A stretch of 64,000 bases of DNA from Cutibacterium namnetense. Its GTDB lineage: Bacteria > Actinomycetota > Actinomycetes > Propionibacteriales > Propionibacteriaceae. Of the stretch, positions 54,711 to 63,541 are shown piece after piece. The notes below the pieces were generated by a model. The model had not been told where the DNA came from and searched no databases. It worked only from the letters and a program-made list of their open reading frames with translations. Each line of letters opens with the position of its first letter. The first letter of the stretch is position 1. Position numbers and translations under genes: made by a program. The DNA is taken from contig NZ_LWHO01000001.1 in NCBI RefSeq assembly GCF_001642025.1, positions 468,573 to 532,572 on the forward strand, written 5' to 3'.

Positions 54711-55294
54711 AGGTCCGGAAGGCTCTCCACCAGCTCGTGCAGGTCGATATCCCGGTACATGACGATCCCATTCGTCAGCGCGAGGGAGTAGTCGCAGTCA
54801 CGGTGGGTGCCTCCGGACAGGGCCGACAGCATGACGCGCAGGGTGTCCCCGTGACTGACCATGACGACGGCCTCGGGGGGATTCTGGGCAAGCTCGTCCA
54901 ACAGATCGCGACAGCGTCGCCAGACGTCGAGAAGTGACTCCCCGCCACCCCAGCCGACCTCGGCAATGTCGGCATCCTCGGGGATCGGCATCTCGTGCAG
55001 TTCACTGGACAGCTTGCCCTCCATGTCACCCAAGTACTGCTCCCGCAGCCGGGCGTCAGCCTGAGGTGTCGACCCGATCGCGCAACCCACACGTTGAGCG
55101 GTCTGCAGGGCACGTTTCTGGTCCGAACTCAGCAGTGCGGTGTGACGAGGCACCAATACGGCGACCTTCCGTCCGGCCTCACCGGCCTGACGATGGCCTC
55201 TCCTGGTCAGGGGGACCTCCATCGTCTGTCCCTGGACGCGGTGCTCCAGGTTCCAGGTGGACTGGCCGTGGCGTACCAGGACGATTCGAGTCAT
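54707..55294 (-). CDS. Histidine phosphatase family protein
   Basis: A 195-residue phosphoglycerate-mutase-like phosphatase. It has the RHG motif IVLVRHGQSTWN, SDQKRALQTAQ, REQYLGDMEGK and the second His in VMVSHGDTLRVML. It is shorter than gpmA in the same window and lacks its insertions, so a phosphatase rather than mutase role is expected. Possible roles include cobalamin CobC-like dephosphorylation, but it is not in the cobalamin operon. Confidence 0.85.
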   Translation of the reverse strand: MTRIVLVRHGQSTWNLEHRVQGQTMEVPLTRRGHRQAGEAGRKVAVLVPRHTALLSSDQKRALQTAQRVGCAIGSTPQADARLREQYLGDMEGKLSSELHEMPIPEDADIAEVGWGGGESLLDVWRRCRDLLDELAQNPPEAVVMVSHGDTLRVMLSALSGGTHRDCDYSLALTNGIVMYRDIDLHELVESLPDL

Positions 55295-55386
55295 TGCCGT
55301 AGCCTAACCCCCCATGACGAATGTCATGGCGAAGTCGTGACGCCGGACCATGGGCGGAACCACGCCTGGTGGGGTGTCATGGAGGC

Positions 55387-56310
55387 ATGAACGAAACAGC
55401 GGTGGTCGTCGAGGATCTCGTCAAGGCCTTCCCTGCCAAGGGAGGACACCTGACGGCCGTCGACCACATCAATTTCACCATCAAGCAAGGGGAGGTTGTC
55501 GCCTTCCTCGGCCCCAACGGCGCCGGCAAGACGACAACCATCGACATGTTGTTGGGGATCACCGACCCGACCTCCGGCCGAGTCGAGTTGATGGGCCGGA
55601 ACGCCGAGGAGGGGGCCCGATTCGGCCGGGTCTCGGCGGTACAACAGACCCGTGGCCTGCTCGACAACTTCACTGTCCACGAGACCCTGCGAGTCATCGG
55701 ATCGACCTTCAAGCTCCCGCGCTCCCGGATCGATGAGCAGATGCGGGTCTGGGAGCTGGAGGATTTCGCCTCCCGGAAGGTCGGAAAGTGTTCAGGCGGT
55801 CAGCAACAGCGGTTGCGCTTCGCCCTGGCGATGCTGCCCGATCCGGATCTCCTGGTTCTGGACGAGCCGACGATGGGTCTCGACGTCGATGGACGGCGTC
55901 ACTTCTGGGCCCAGATGCACAAGGCCGCTGACGACGGCCGCACCATCATCTTCGCCACCCACTACATTGCCGAGGCGGACGAGTTCGCCGACCGGGTCAT
56001 CCTCATCAACCACGGCCGCATCATCGCAGACGGACCGATCGCCGAGATCCGTGCGTCGGTCTCCGGTTCGACGGTGACCGTCGTCTGGCCCGACGTGGAT
56101 CCCGCGACCCTCGATCGCCTGCCCTACGTCAACCACTACGACATCAAGTCCGACACCGTCACCTTCACCACCGACGACTCCGACGAGTTGGTGCGCCATT
56201 TGCTCAACCACACCGAGGCCCACGACGTGCTGGTCGCCCGCACCACTCTGGAGGACGCATTCCTCTCACTCACCAGCGAGAGCATCGACCGGGCGGAGAG
56301 TGCCTCATGA
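55387..56310 (+). CDS. ABC exporter ATP-binding protein
   Basis: A 307-residue ATPase of the drug/lipid exporter type: Walker A FLGPNGAGKTTTI, Q-loop AVQQTRGLLDNFTV, signature CSGGQQQRLRFALAM, Walker B LLVLDEPTMGLDVD and switch ATHYIAEADE, with a C-terminal regulatory tail. ATG 55387 is used; the ribosome site is very close. Four-base overlap links it to the permease, and the two-component genes follow, so a stress-responsive export operon is likely. Confidence 0.92.
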   Translation: MNETAVVVEDLVKAFPAKGGHLTAVDHINFTIKQGEVVAFLGPNGAGKTTTIDMLLGITDPTSGRVELMGRNAEEGARFGRVSAVQQTRGLLDNFTVHETLRVIGSTFKLPRSRIDEQMRVWELEDFASRKVGKCSGGQQQRLRFALAMLPDPDLLVLDEPTMGLDVDGRRHFWAQMHKAADDGRTIIFATHYIAEADEFADRVILINHGRIIADGPIAEIRASVSGSTVTVVWPDVDPATLDRLPYVNHYDIKSDTVTFTTDDSDELVRHLLNHTEAHDVLVARTTLEDAFLSLTSESIDRAESAS

Positions 56311-57059
56311 ACATCACCTACTCCCTTCTCGACATCCGGCGGATGGTTCGCACCCCGTCGATCATCATCTTCGCCTTCGTCATGCCGGTCGCGATGTACG
56401 TGCTCTTCGGTGCAATCCAGGACTACGGCACCATCCTGGTGGCACATGGAAACGTCAATGCCGCGGTGATGGCGTCGATGGCCCTCTATGGCACTGCCAC
56501 CGCCGCCTCAGGTCTGGGGTCGTCGTCGGCTCTGGAGCAACAGGCGGGATGGGGACGGCAGCTGGCGACCACCCCGATGACCCAGTGGAACTACCTCGTC
56601 ACCAAGATCGTCTCGATCCAGGTCGTCGCGGCCGTGCCGGTGGCCCTCGTGCTGCTCGTCGGCGCCCTCTCGGGTGCGCGTATCGACGGCATCGGATGGC
56701 TGTGGACCTTCCTCCTGGCATGGGTGTGCTGCGTTCCCTACACCATCTTCGGTCTTGGAATGGCGATACTCATCCGCAACGAGAACGCTGCCTCCCTGGT
56801 GTCCTTCTTCGTGCTGGCCTTCGCTTTTCTCGGCAATGTCTTCATGCCCTTGGGCGGGTTCATGCTCAAGCTCTCCCGCTTCACCCCGCTGTGGGGTGTT
56901 AACCTGCTGCCGCGGTGGCCGATCATGGGAGGATACGAGATGACGACCCAGGGGCCGGTCGAGGTCGACCTCTTCCGTGCCATCATCAGCGCAGTGGCGT
57001 GGGCTGTTGTCTTCGTCGTGTTGGCATGGCTGGTCTCCCGCCGTCACAGGGACTGCTGA
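56307..57059 (+). CDS. ABC-2 type exporter permease
   Basis: A 250-residue membrane protein with six hydrophobic segments, such as IIIFAFVMPVAMYVLFG, VVAAVPVALVLLVGALSG and FFVLAFAFLGNVFMPLGGFM (the conserved P-L-x-x-x motif of ABC-2 permeases). Together with the preceding ATPase it exports an unknown compound, possibly an antimicrobial or lipid. Confidence 0.9.
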   Translation: MNITYSLLDIRRMVRTPSIIIFAFVMPVAMYVLFGAIQDYGTILVAHGNVNAAVMASMALYGTATAASGLGSSSALEQQAGWGRQLATTPMTQWNYLVTKIVSIQVVAAVPVALVLLVGALSGARIDGIGWLWTFLLAWVCCVPYTIFGLGMAILIRNENAASLVSFFVLAFAFLGNVFMPLGGFMLKLSRFTPLWGVNLLPRWPIMGGYEMTTQGPVEVDLFRAIISAVAWAVVFVVLAWLVSRRHRDC

Positions 57060-57086
57060 GAGGCCAGTTGGGAGGAGAACAGGCCG

Positions 57087-58193
57087 ATGCGCAAACGCTC
57101 CAGACGCTCGCTGTCGATATGGGGCGCGCGCGGGACGCAGACCTTGTACGCCGGGATTTGGACGATCTTCCTTGCCTATCCCATCGAGCACATAGCTGCC
57201 AACCCCGAGCTCGTGAGGTCCCAGCGGGTCACCGGGTTCGTCCTCATCGGCCTCTTCGTGCTGGTCTACCTGTTCGGATTCTGGCTGGGGGTCGACACGC
57301 TGGAGACCTGGCTCTCGCGACGTTGGATGCCTCGCTGGCCTTGGGCATTTCTGGCCGTAATATGTCTGCTCAACGGCGGGGTGGCCCTCGTTGATCCGCC
57401 GGCGGCCGTCGAGATGTTCGCCTTTCCGTTGGCCTTCACCCTCTTCCTAATGTCGACATCCGCAGTCCTGATGGTCCTCGTGCTCGAGGTCGCCGCGCTG
57501 TTGGTGGCCCGGATCGTCGACGACCAGCGACAGTGGTGGCTCATCGGACTGCCGTCAATGGCCATGATTCTGCTGGCCGGATGCATCAGGCGGGTGTGGC
57601 GCAACAACCGACTCGAGCAGAACAAGCAGCACAAGATCGAGGCCACCTATGCCGAGCGGGAGAGGATCGCCTCCGACGTCCATGACCTTCTCGGCCAGAG
57701 CCTGACGGTGATCTCCATGAAAGCCGAACTCATCGGCAAACTCATCGACATCAACCCGGAGGCTGCCAAGGAACAGGCAGCGGACACGCACAACCTGACT
57801 CGCGAGGCCCTGGCGCAGGTTCGAGGCCTGGTCAGTGACCTCAACGAGGCTGACCTGGACTCCCAACTCGCCACCGCGGCGACAGCCCTGACGACAGCTG
57901 GCATCTCCCTTCGGGTCCGCGACGAGCGGACCGGTGAGTCCGACCATGACGCCGTGTGGGGATGGGTGGTGCGTGAGGCCGTCACCAACATCATCCGCCA
58001 CTCTCAGGCCAGGTGCTGTTGGATCGATCTGTCCGACGACCGGATGTGCATCATCGATGACGGCATCGGTGTCGGCGACGCCGAGGAAGGTTCCGGTCGG
58101 GCGGGGATGAGGCGTCGGGTCGAGGGCGTCGGTGGGCAGCTGGACATCGGTTCGGGGGACAATGGTCGGGGAACCAAGGTGGTGGTGTTATGA
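57087..58193 (+). CDS. Sensor histidine kinase (NarX/DesK type)
   Basis: A 368-residue kinase. About five hydrophobic segments make up residues 20-165. The HisKA_3 phosphoacceptor is His199 in ERERIASDVHDLLGQSLTVISMKAEL, and the ATPase domain shows VREAVTNIIRHSQA (N box), IDDGIGVGD (G1) and GRAGMRRRVEGVGGQL. It overlaps the response regulator by four bases and follows the exporter, a usual arrangement for cell-envelope stress sensing. Confidence 0.92.
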   Translation: MRKRSRRSLSIWGARGTQTLYAGIWTIFLAYPIEHIAANPELVRSQRVTGFVLIGLFVLVYLFGFWLGVDTLETWLSRRWMPRWPWAFLAVICLLNGGVALVDPPAAVEMFAFPLAFTLFLMSTSAVLMVLVLEVAALLVARIVDDQRQWWLIGLPSMAMILLAGCIRRVWRNNRLEQNKQHKIEATYAERERIASDVHDLLGQSLTVISMKAELIGKLIDINPEAAKEQAADTHNLTREALAQVRGLVSDLNEADLDSQLATAATALTTAGISLRVRDERTGESDHDAVWGWVVREAVTNIIRHSQARCCWIDLSDDRMCIIDDGIGVGDAEEGSGRAGMRRRVEGVGGQLDIGSGDNGRGTKVVVL

Positions 58194-58801
58194 CCGACGA
58201 GTCGATCAAACTCGTTCTCGCCGATGATCAGGCCTTGGTACGCGGTGCCCTTGTCGCTCTGCTCTCCCTGGAACCCGACATCGAGGTGGTCGGCCAGTGC
58301 AGTCGTGGCGACGAGGTCGTCCTGACGGTTGAGAAGACCCGTCCCGATGTGCTGCTGCTCGACATCGAGATGCCCGGAATGGACGGCATCGAGGTGGCGG
58401 ACCGCTTGGCTGGGGCTGACGTCAAGATTCTCATCGTTACCACCTTCGGACGCCCTGGGTACCTGCGCCGGGCGATGGATGCCGGGGCGGCGGGATTCGT
58501 CGTCAAGGACACCCCGGCCTCCGAACTGGCCCAGGCAGTGCGCAAGGTTCATCAGGGAGGCCGCGTCATCGACCCATCCTTGGCCGCAGAGTCCCTGCTG
58601 GAGGGGTACAACCCGTTGACGGAGAGGGAGCGAGGTGTGTTGCGGGAGGCGGAGTCGGGGGAGCCGATCGCCGTCATCGCGAGGAAGCTCTCCCTGTCGA
58701 CCGGAACGGTCCGTAACCACGTGTCCTCAGCGATCGCGAAGACCAACAGCGTCAATCGGGCCCAGGCAGTTGCCGAGGCCAGGAGACGCGGCTGGTTGTG
58801 A
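58190..58801 (+). CDS. LuxR/NarL-family response regulator
   Basis: A 203-residue regulator. The receiver domain has Asp12-Asp13 in LVLADDQALVRGAL and the phosphoacceptor Asp58 in VLLLDIEMPGMDG; the C-terminal HTH is PLTERERGVLREAESGEPIAVIARKLSLSTGTVRNHVSSAI. It is the partner of the overlapping kinase and probably controls the upstream exporter. Confidence 0.94.
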   Translation: MTDESIKLVLADDQALVRGALVALLSLEPDIEVVGQCSRGDEVVLTVEKTRPDVLLLDIEMPGMDGIEVADRLAGADVKILIVTTFGRPGYLRRAMDAGAAGFVVKDTPASELAQAVRKVHQGGRVIDPSLAAESLLEGYNPLTERERGVLREAESGEPIAVIARKLSLSTGTVRNHVSSAIAKTNSVNRAQAVAEARRRGWL

Positions 58802-59125
58802 AGGCGGAAGTGCTCCCAGCTTTTGGAACCACCGATTGTCCAGGTTTGTGTCAGGCAGTTCAAGGAGGCACCGTGAAAGCGCCCGACACCCACTCCCCGC
58901 GTCGAACCAACACCAAACCTCTGATTCGTGGCTGCTCGTGTGGTGCGGTCCCGGTGCCCGTCACCACATGCCGTCAACCCAGAGCCCGCATGAGGTGTCG
59001 GTCGGCTCCTGCTGGATTAGGCCGCACTGGTCAGTCCTTTCGTGGGGCGGGGTACCAATCCCTCTGGACCCTTCATCAGCGACTCCTCTCCTCATCAGTC
59101 CGGGCCGCTGCTCTAGGGTGTGGGC
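58802..59125. other. Intergenic region before cobD
   Basis: No supported gene is seen in these 324 bases. The open frame that overlaps the regulator stop has a composition unlike real proteins here. No cobalamin riboswitch core (GCCACTG in context) is visible. TAGGGT at 59114-59119 may be the -10 element of cobD. Confidence 0.55.
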
Positions 59126-60154
59126 ATGCTGTGTCATCGTGACCGTCGTCGTGGGCTCGGGTTGGCCGCCCGGGCAGTGGGGCTGGGAGTAGGTGTCGTC
59201 GCCGATCGGTTGTTCGGTGATCCGCAGGAACACCACCCGGTGGCGGTCTTTGGCAATGCCGCCGCTGCCCTCGAGAAGCGTGACTGGGCCGACTCCGTCG
59301 CGCGTGGCGGTGCTCATGTGGCTGCATGTCTCGTCCCTCTGGCCCTGTTGGGGGCAGGGGTCGAGAAGGTCACCGCGAAACACCCGATGCTGCGCGTGAT
59401 CACGACGGCTGCGACGACCTGGGCGGTCATCGGGGCGACCTCGCTGGCCGACGAAGGTCAGCGAATGTACGTCCGGCTCGACGAGGACGACCTGGCCGGG
59501 GCCCGCGAGCAGCTGTCCCACCTGTGCTCCCGTGACGCCGACCAGCTCGACGAGCCGGAACTGGCTCGGGCGACCGTGGAGTCCATGGCCGAGAACACCG
59601 CCGACGCCGCCGTGGCATCCCTGTGGTGGGGAGCCGTGGCCGGAGTACCGGGAATGCTGGTACATCGAGGGGCGAACACTCTCGATGCCATGATCGGACA
59701 CCACAACGAGCGTTACGAGAACTTCGGCAAGGTTGCCGCCCACCTTGACGATCTGCTGGATCTCCCTGCCGCCCGGCTGACCGGACTGTTCGCCTGCCTG
59801 CTGGCGCCCACCGTCGGGGGAGACCGGCGTCGGGCAGTGCAGATCATGATGCGTGATCATGGTCATCACCCCAGTCCGAACGGGGGATGGTGCGAGTCGG
59901 CCTGGGCGGGTGCCCTCGGGGTGCAACTGGGCGGACGCAATGTCTACTACGGCAATCGTCACGAGGATCGCCCCCTACTGGGAGACGGCGCACGCCCGGA
60001 CGGTCGGAAGGTCGCGGACGCTGCCGACCTCGTCACCGGGGTCACCGGGATGGCGACGGCTGCCGCCTGCCTCGGCGTAGCGGCCATCGCCCACCTCAGG
60101 TTCTACGGCGGCATCCTGCCTCGTCGTTACGACTCGAGCGCGAAGGAGAAGTGA
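59126..60154 (+). CDS. cobD: Adenosylcobinamide-phosphate synthase
   Basis: A 342-residue membrane protein (CbiB/CobD) that joins the aminopropanol arm to adenosylcobyric acid. It has DRLFGDPQEHHPVAVFGNAAA, ARATVESMAENTADAAVASLWWGAVAGVPG, RGANTLDAMIGHHNERYENFGKVAAHLDDLLDLPAAR and a C-terminal hydrophobic helix. ATG 59126 lacks a ribosome site but follows TAGGGT by six bases (leaderless pattern); a GTG six bases earlier is possible. It overlaps cobQ by one base. Confidence 0.9.
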   Translation: MLCHRDRRRGLGLAARAVGLGVGVVADRLFGDPQEHHPVAVFGNAAAALEKRDWADSVARGGAHVAACLVPLALLGAGVEKVTAKHPMLRVITTAATTWAVIGATSLADEGQRMYVRLDEDDLAGAREQLSHLCSRDADQLDEPELARATVESMAENTADAAVASLWWGAVAGVPGMLVHRGANTLDAMIGHHNERYENFGKVAAHLDDLLDLPAARLTGLFACLLAPTVGGDRRRAVQIMMRDHGHHPSPNGGWCESAWAGALGVQLGGRNVYYGNRHEDRPLLGDGARPDGRKVADAADLVTGVTGMATAAACLGVAAIAHLRFYGGILPRRYDSSAKEK

Positions 60155-61614
60155 TGAGTGGAATCCTCGTCGCCGGAACGTCTTCTGACGCCGGGAAGTC
60201 GCTGGTCGTCACCGCCCTCTGCCGGGCCGCGTGGCGTCGCGGGATCGACGTCGTTCCCTACAAGGCCCAGAACATGTCGAACAATTCGATGGTCTGCCCC
60301 GACGGGTCCGAGATCGGCCGGGCGCAGTACCTGCAGGCCAGCGCCGCCAGGGTGACTCCGGAATCAGCCATGAATCCGGTGCTGCTCAAACCTGGCACCG
60401 ATCGTCGCTCCTTCATCGTGCTGCGTGGCACGCCGGGAGGCGTGCTGGAAGCGGGACAGTACGCCACCGGACGACGTCACCTCGCGGAAGCCGCATGGGC
60501 CGCCTACGACGAGCTCTCCGCCGCCCACGACATGGTCATCTGCGAGGGTGCGGGCTCCCCGGCCGAGATCAACCTGCGTGCCGGTGATTACACGAACATG
60601 GGACTGGCAAGGGAGAAGAGCCTGCCGGTGGTGCTCGTCGGGGACATTGACCGTGGCGGAGTGCTCGCCAGCCTCTTCGGCACCTGGGCGCTGCTCGACG
60701 ACGCGGACCGTTCCCTGCTGGCCGGGTACGTCATCAACAAATTCCGCGGTGATGAGTCCGTTCTCGCTCCTGGTCTGGAAGAGATCACTCGTCGCACCGG
60801 AATGCCGAGTTTTGGGGTGCTGCCCTGGGTCCCCGAGGTGTGGCTCGACGGTGAGGATGCGTTGGAGGTGGGACGCTGGCGTCACGACGGGAACTCCGTT
60901 TCCACCGACGATCTGCGGGTTGCCGTCGTCCGGCTGCCGAGAATCTCCAACGCCACCGATGTCGACGCCATGGCCGCCGAGGCCGGGGTCGACGTCCAGG
61001 TGACGACCAACCCCAACACCTGCGAACTGGCCGACGTGCTCGTCCTGCCCGGATCGCGGTCCACCGTGCGTGATCTGGAGTGGCTGAGGTCCACCGGAAT
61101 CGCTGAGGTCGTGGCCCGCCGTGCCCGTCAAGGTCGCACTGTGCTGGGCATTTGTGGCGGCTACCAGATGCTCACCCGCCTCATCCTCGACCCCGAGGGT
61201 CAGGAATCGCCGACCGAGCGAACCGAGGGACTCGGGCTACTGCCGGTCGAGGTGACCTTCGGTGCCGACAAGACCCTGGCCATCCCGAGCGGATCCTGGC
61301 GGGGGATCGAGGTCGGCGGCTACGAGATCCATCACGGCCGAATGGATGTCGACCTGTCGGCGGGGGAGCCCTTCCTCGACGGAGTCCGCGTCGGAAGTGT
61401 CTGGGGGACGATGTGGCATGGTGCCTTCGAATGTGACGATTTCCGGCGCGCCTGGCTGGCCGAGGCTGCCGAGCATGCCGGATCGGCGTGGCGCCCGGTG
61501 GAGGGTGCCATCGGGTATGGGCAGCGCCGCGAGCAGATGATCGACGTGCTGGCCGACGCCGTTGAGGAGCATCTCGGTCTTGACCGTCTGTTCTCCCTGG
61601 CAGGCGGGAGCTGA
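60154..61614 (+). CDS. cobQ: Cobyric acid synthase
   Basis: A 486-residue ATP-dependent amidase that adds four amide groups to adenosylcobyrinic acid a,c-diamide using glutamine. The N-terminal dethiobiotin-synthetase-like ATPase starts ILVAGTSSDAGKSLVVTALCRA, with KAQNMSNNS and ICEGAGSPAEINL; the C-terminal class I amidotransferase has Cys in VLGICGGYQML and His in GTMWHGAFE. AAGGAG precedes ATG 60154, which overlaps the cobD stop. Confidence 0.96.
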   Translation: MSGILVAGTSSDAGKSLVVTALCRAAWRRGIDVVPYKAQNMSNNSMVCPDGSEIGRAQYLQASAARVTPESAMNPVLLKPGTDRRSFIVLRGTPGGVLEAGQYATGRRHLAEAAWAAYDELSAAHDMVICEGAGSPAEINLRAGDYTNMGLAREKSLPVVLVGDIDRGGVLASLFGTWALLDDADRSLLAGYVINKFRGDESVLAPGLEEITRRTGMPSFGVLPWVPEVWLDGEDALEVGRWRHDGNSVSTDDLRVAVVRLPRISNATDVDAMAAEAGVDVQVTTNPNTCELADVLVLPGSRSTVRDLEWLRSTGIAEVVARRARQGRTVLGICGGYQMLTRLILDPEGQESPTERTEGLGLLPVEVTFGADKTLAIPSGSWRGIEVGGYEIHHGRMDVDLSAGEPFLDGVRVGSVWGTMWHGAFECDDFRRAWLAEAAEHAGSAWRPVEGAIGYGQRREQMIDVLADAVEEHLGLDRLFSLAGGS

Positions 61615-61630
61615 CCCCGGCCGTGTCATG

Positions 61631-61775
61631 GTGTGGTGCCACGATGTGGGAGGATCGATACAACGACCGATCTCGAGGAAGCCGGTGCGAGTCCGGCGCG
61701 GTCCCGCCACTGTGACCATCGCCGCGGTGATGGCAGCCAGACACTCGAACGGTTCGTTGCGCACGTCATCGGGCG
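61631..61775 (+). promoter_or_regulatory. Cobalamin riboswitch
   Basis: The leader before cobI holds GGTGCC, then AAGCCGGTGCGAGTCCGG and GCGGTCCCGCCACTGTGAC with the B12-box core GCCACTG, then GCCAGACAC. These are the ordered conserved parts of the adenosylcobalamin aptamer. It ends about 20-25 bases before the cobI start, where it could hide the ribosome site GAGGAGG. Exact ends are approximate. Confidence 0.88.
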
Positions 61776-61796
61776 AGGACACCTGAGGAGGCCGTC

Positions 61797-62573
61797 ATGA
61801 GCTATGCCCCTGTACATCCTGACCACAAGTCGGGACGAACCCTCATCGGGGTCGGAGTGGGGCCGGGTGACCCAGAGCTGGTCACCCTGAGAACCGTGCG
61901 CATCCTGCGCGAGGCTGATGTCATCCTCGTGCCCTACACCGAGGCCACCACCGACGGGCCCGGACGTGCCGAGACCATCATCACTGCCGTCGCCCCGGAG
62001 ATCGTCGAGCGCATCAAGCGCATCCCCTTCTCCATGCGGGAGAGGTCTGGTGTCGGCGAGAAGCGCAGGGCCTCCTGGCAGGCATCCGCCGATGCGGCGA
62101 TCACGGCCTTCGACGAAGGGGCTCGCACTGTTGCCCTGGCCACCGTCGGCGATCCGACGGTCTTTTCCACCTTCACCTACCTGCGCGCCAACGTCGAGGA
62201 GAGACTCCCCGACGTCAGCGTCGAGCTGAGCCCAGGTATCACCGCCATGCAGGCCCTGTCGGCGGCGTCCGGGCGCCCGCTGGTGGAGGGCAAGGAGGTC
62301 CTGGCCCTCGTCCCCGCCACCGTCGGGATGGAAAAACTTGGCCAGGTCCTCGACCTCGTCGACTCAGTGGCGATTTACAAGGGGGGACGCAAACTCCCAG
62401 ACGTTGTCGAGCAGCTGCGGCAGCGGGATCGTCAGGCTGTCATCGGCACCGACGTCACGCTGGAGTCCGAGCAGATCGTCACCCTCGGTGAGGTCGCTGA
62501 TACTCAGGCTCTGCCGTACTTCTCGACCGTCCTCACCACTCCAGAGCGCACCATCACGGGAGGAAAACTGTGA
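61797..62573 (+). CDS. cobI: Precorrin-2 C20-methyltransferase
   Basis: A 258-residue SAM-dependent tetrapyrrole methylase: GVGVGPGDPELVTLRTVRILREADVILVP, TVALATVGDPTVFSTFTYL and VELSPGITAMQALSAASGRPLVEG. It makes precorrin-3A in corrin ring synthesis. It lies behind the cobalamin riboswitch and overlaps cobM by four bases. The position at C20 is inferred from the best fit to the CobI/CbiL subfamily. Confidence 0.88.
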   Translation: MSYAPVHPDHKSGRTLIGVGVGPGDPELVTLRTVRILREADVILVPYTEATTDGPGRAETIITAVAPEIVERIKRIPFSMRERSGVGEKRRASWQASADAAITAFDEGARTVALATVGDPTVFSTFTYLRANVEERLPDVSVELSPGITAMQALSAASGRPLVEGKEVLALVPATVGMEKLGQVLDLVDSVAIYKGGRKLPDVVEQLRQRDRQAVIGTDVTLESEQIVTLGEVADTQALPYFSTVLTTPERTITGGKL

Positions 62574-63541
62574 ACGAACCTCAAGCTGCACGACCCACTC
62601 AGCACGCCTCTGAGAGGGTCTTGGAGGATCTGGACCACAACGCCATCGAGCCGCCTCCGGTACCGTGGCGGGAGATCCCCGAGGGAGCAGGCAGGGTCGT
62701 TTTCGTCGGTGCCGGACCGGGCGCTCCGGACCTGGTGAGCCTGCGCGGAGCCCGTGTCATTGAGACCGCTGACATCATCATCTGGGCCTCCAGCCTCGTT
62801 CACCCCGACATGGTGGCCCGTCACAAGGCGGGAGCCGAGCTCATTGACTCCGCCTCCATCCCGCTGGAGGACCTCGAGCCCCTCTACACCCGCGCCCGTG
62901 ACGAGGGGCTGGTGGTGGCGAGGGTCCACACCGGTGACCCGTCCATCTATGGCGCCACCGCCGAGCAGCGCGACCTGTGTCGTCGCATCGGTATCGACTT
63001 CGAGACCATCCCGGGCATCTCGGCCTTCTCGGCCGCTGCCGCCCGGATGGACGTCGAGATCACCGTCCCAGAGGTATCCCAGTCACTCGTCCTCACCCGA
63101 CTGGAGGGCGGGCGGACCCCCATGCCCGACGGGGAAACCGTCGCCTCCTTCGCCCGTCACGGTGCGACAATGGCGATCTACCTTTCCGCGGCCCGTAACA
63201 AGGCTCTTCAGGATGCCCTGCTGGAGGGAGGCTACCTGCCCGAGACTCCCTGCATCATCGGGTACGCGGTCAGCTGGCCCGAGGAAATCATGTTCCGCTG
63301 CGACCTGGCCCACCTCTCGGAGACGATGCGCAACCACAAGCTGTGGAAGCACGCCGTCGTCCTCGTCGGACCGGCCCTGGCAGAGGGCCCGATCAAGACT
63401 CGCAGTCACCTCTACCACCCCGGTTTCCGTCACGAATACCGCGGAGCTGACGCCCAGGCCCGCGCTGACCTCAAGGCCCACGGCACTCGCGGCGTCTACG
63501 ACCAGAACCCCACGAACTCCGACACGAAGGACAATTCATGA
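62570..63541 (+). CDS. cobM: Precorrin-4 C11-methyltransferase
   Basis: A 323-residue tetrapyrrole methylase: RVVFVGAGPGAPDLVSLRGARVIETADIIIWASSLVHPDM, ARVHTGDPSIYGATAEQRD, PGISAFSAAAARMDVEITVPEVSQSLVLTR and CIIGYAVSWPEEIMFRCDL are CobM/CbiF features. The GTG start overlaps the cobI stop. An N-terminal extension of about 40 residues is polar and a polar tail of 40 residues ends the protein. It also overlaps the next gene. Confidence 0.9.
   Translation: MNEPQAARPTQHASERVLEDLDHNAIEPPPVPWREIPEGAGRVVFVGAGPGAPDLVSLRGARVIETADIIIWASSLVHPDMVARHKAGAELIDSASIPLEDLEPLYTRARDEGLVVARVHTGDPSIYGATAEQRDLCRRIGIDFETIPGISAFSAAAARMDVEITVPEVSQSLVLTRLEGGRTPMPDGETVASFARHGATMAIYLSAARNKALQDALLEGGYLPETPCIIGYAVSWPEEIMFRCDLAHLSETMRNHKLWKHAVVLVGPALAEGPIKTRSHLYHPGFRHEYRGADAQARADLKAHGTRGVYDQNPTNSDTKDNS

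Noticed and set aside
58798-59142. Open frame starting in overlap with the response regulator stop (GTGA)
   Set aside because: Its Arg/Ser/Gly/Thr-rich product lacks any domain and its codon use is unlike the neighbours; it also runs into cobD in another frame.
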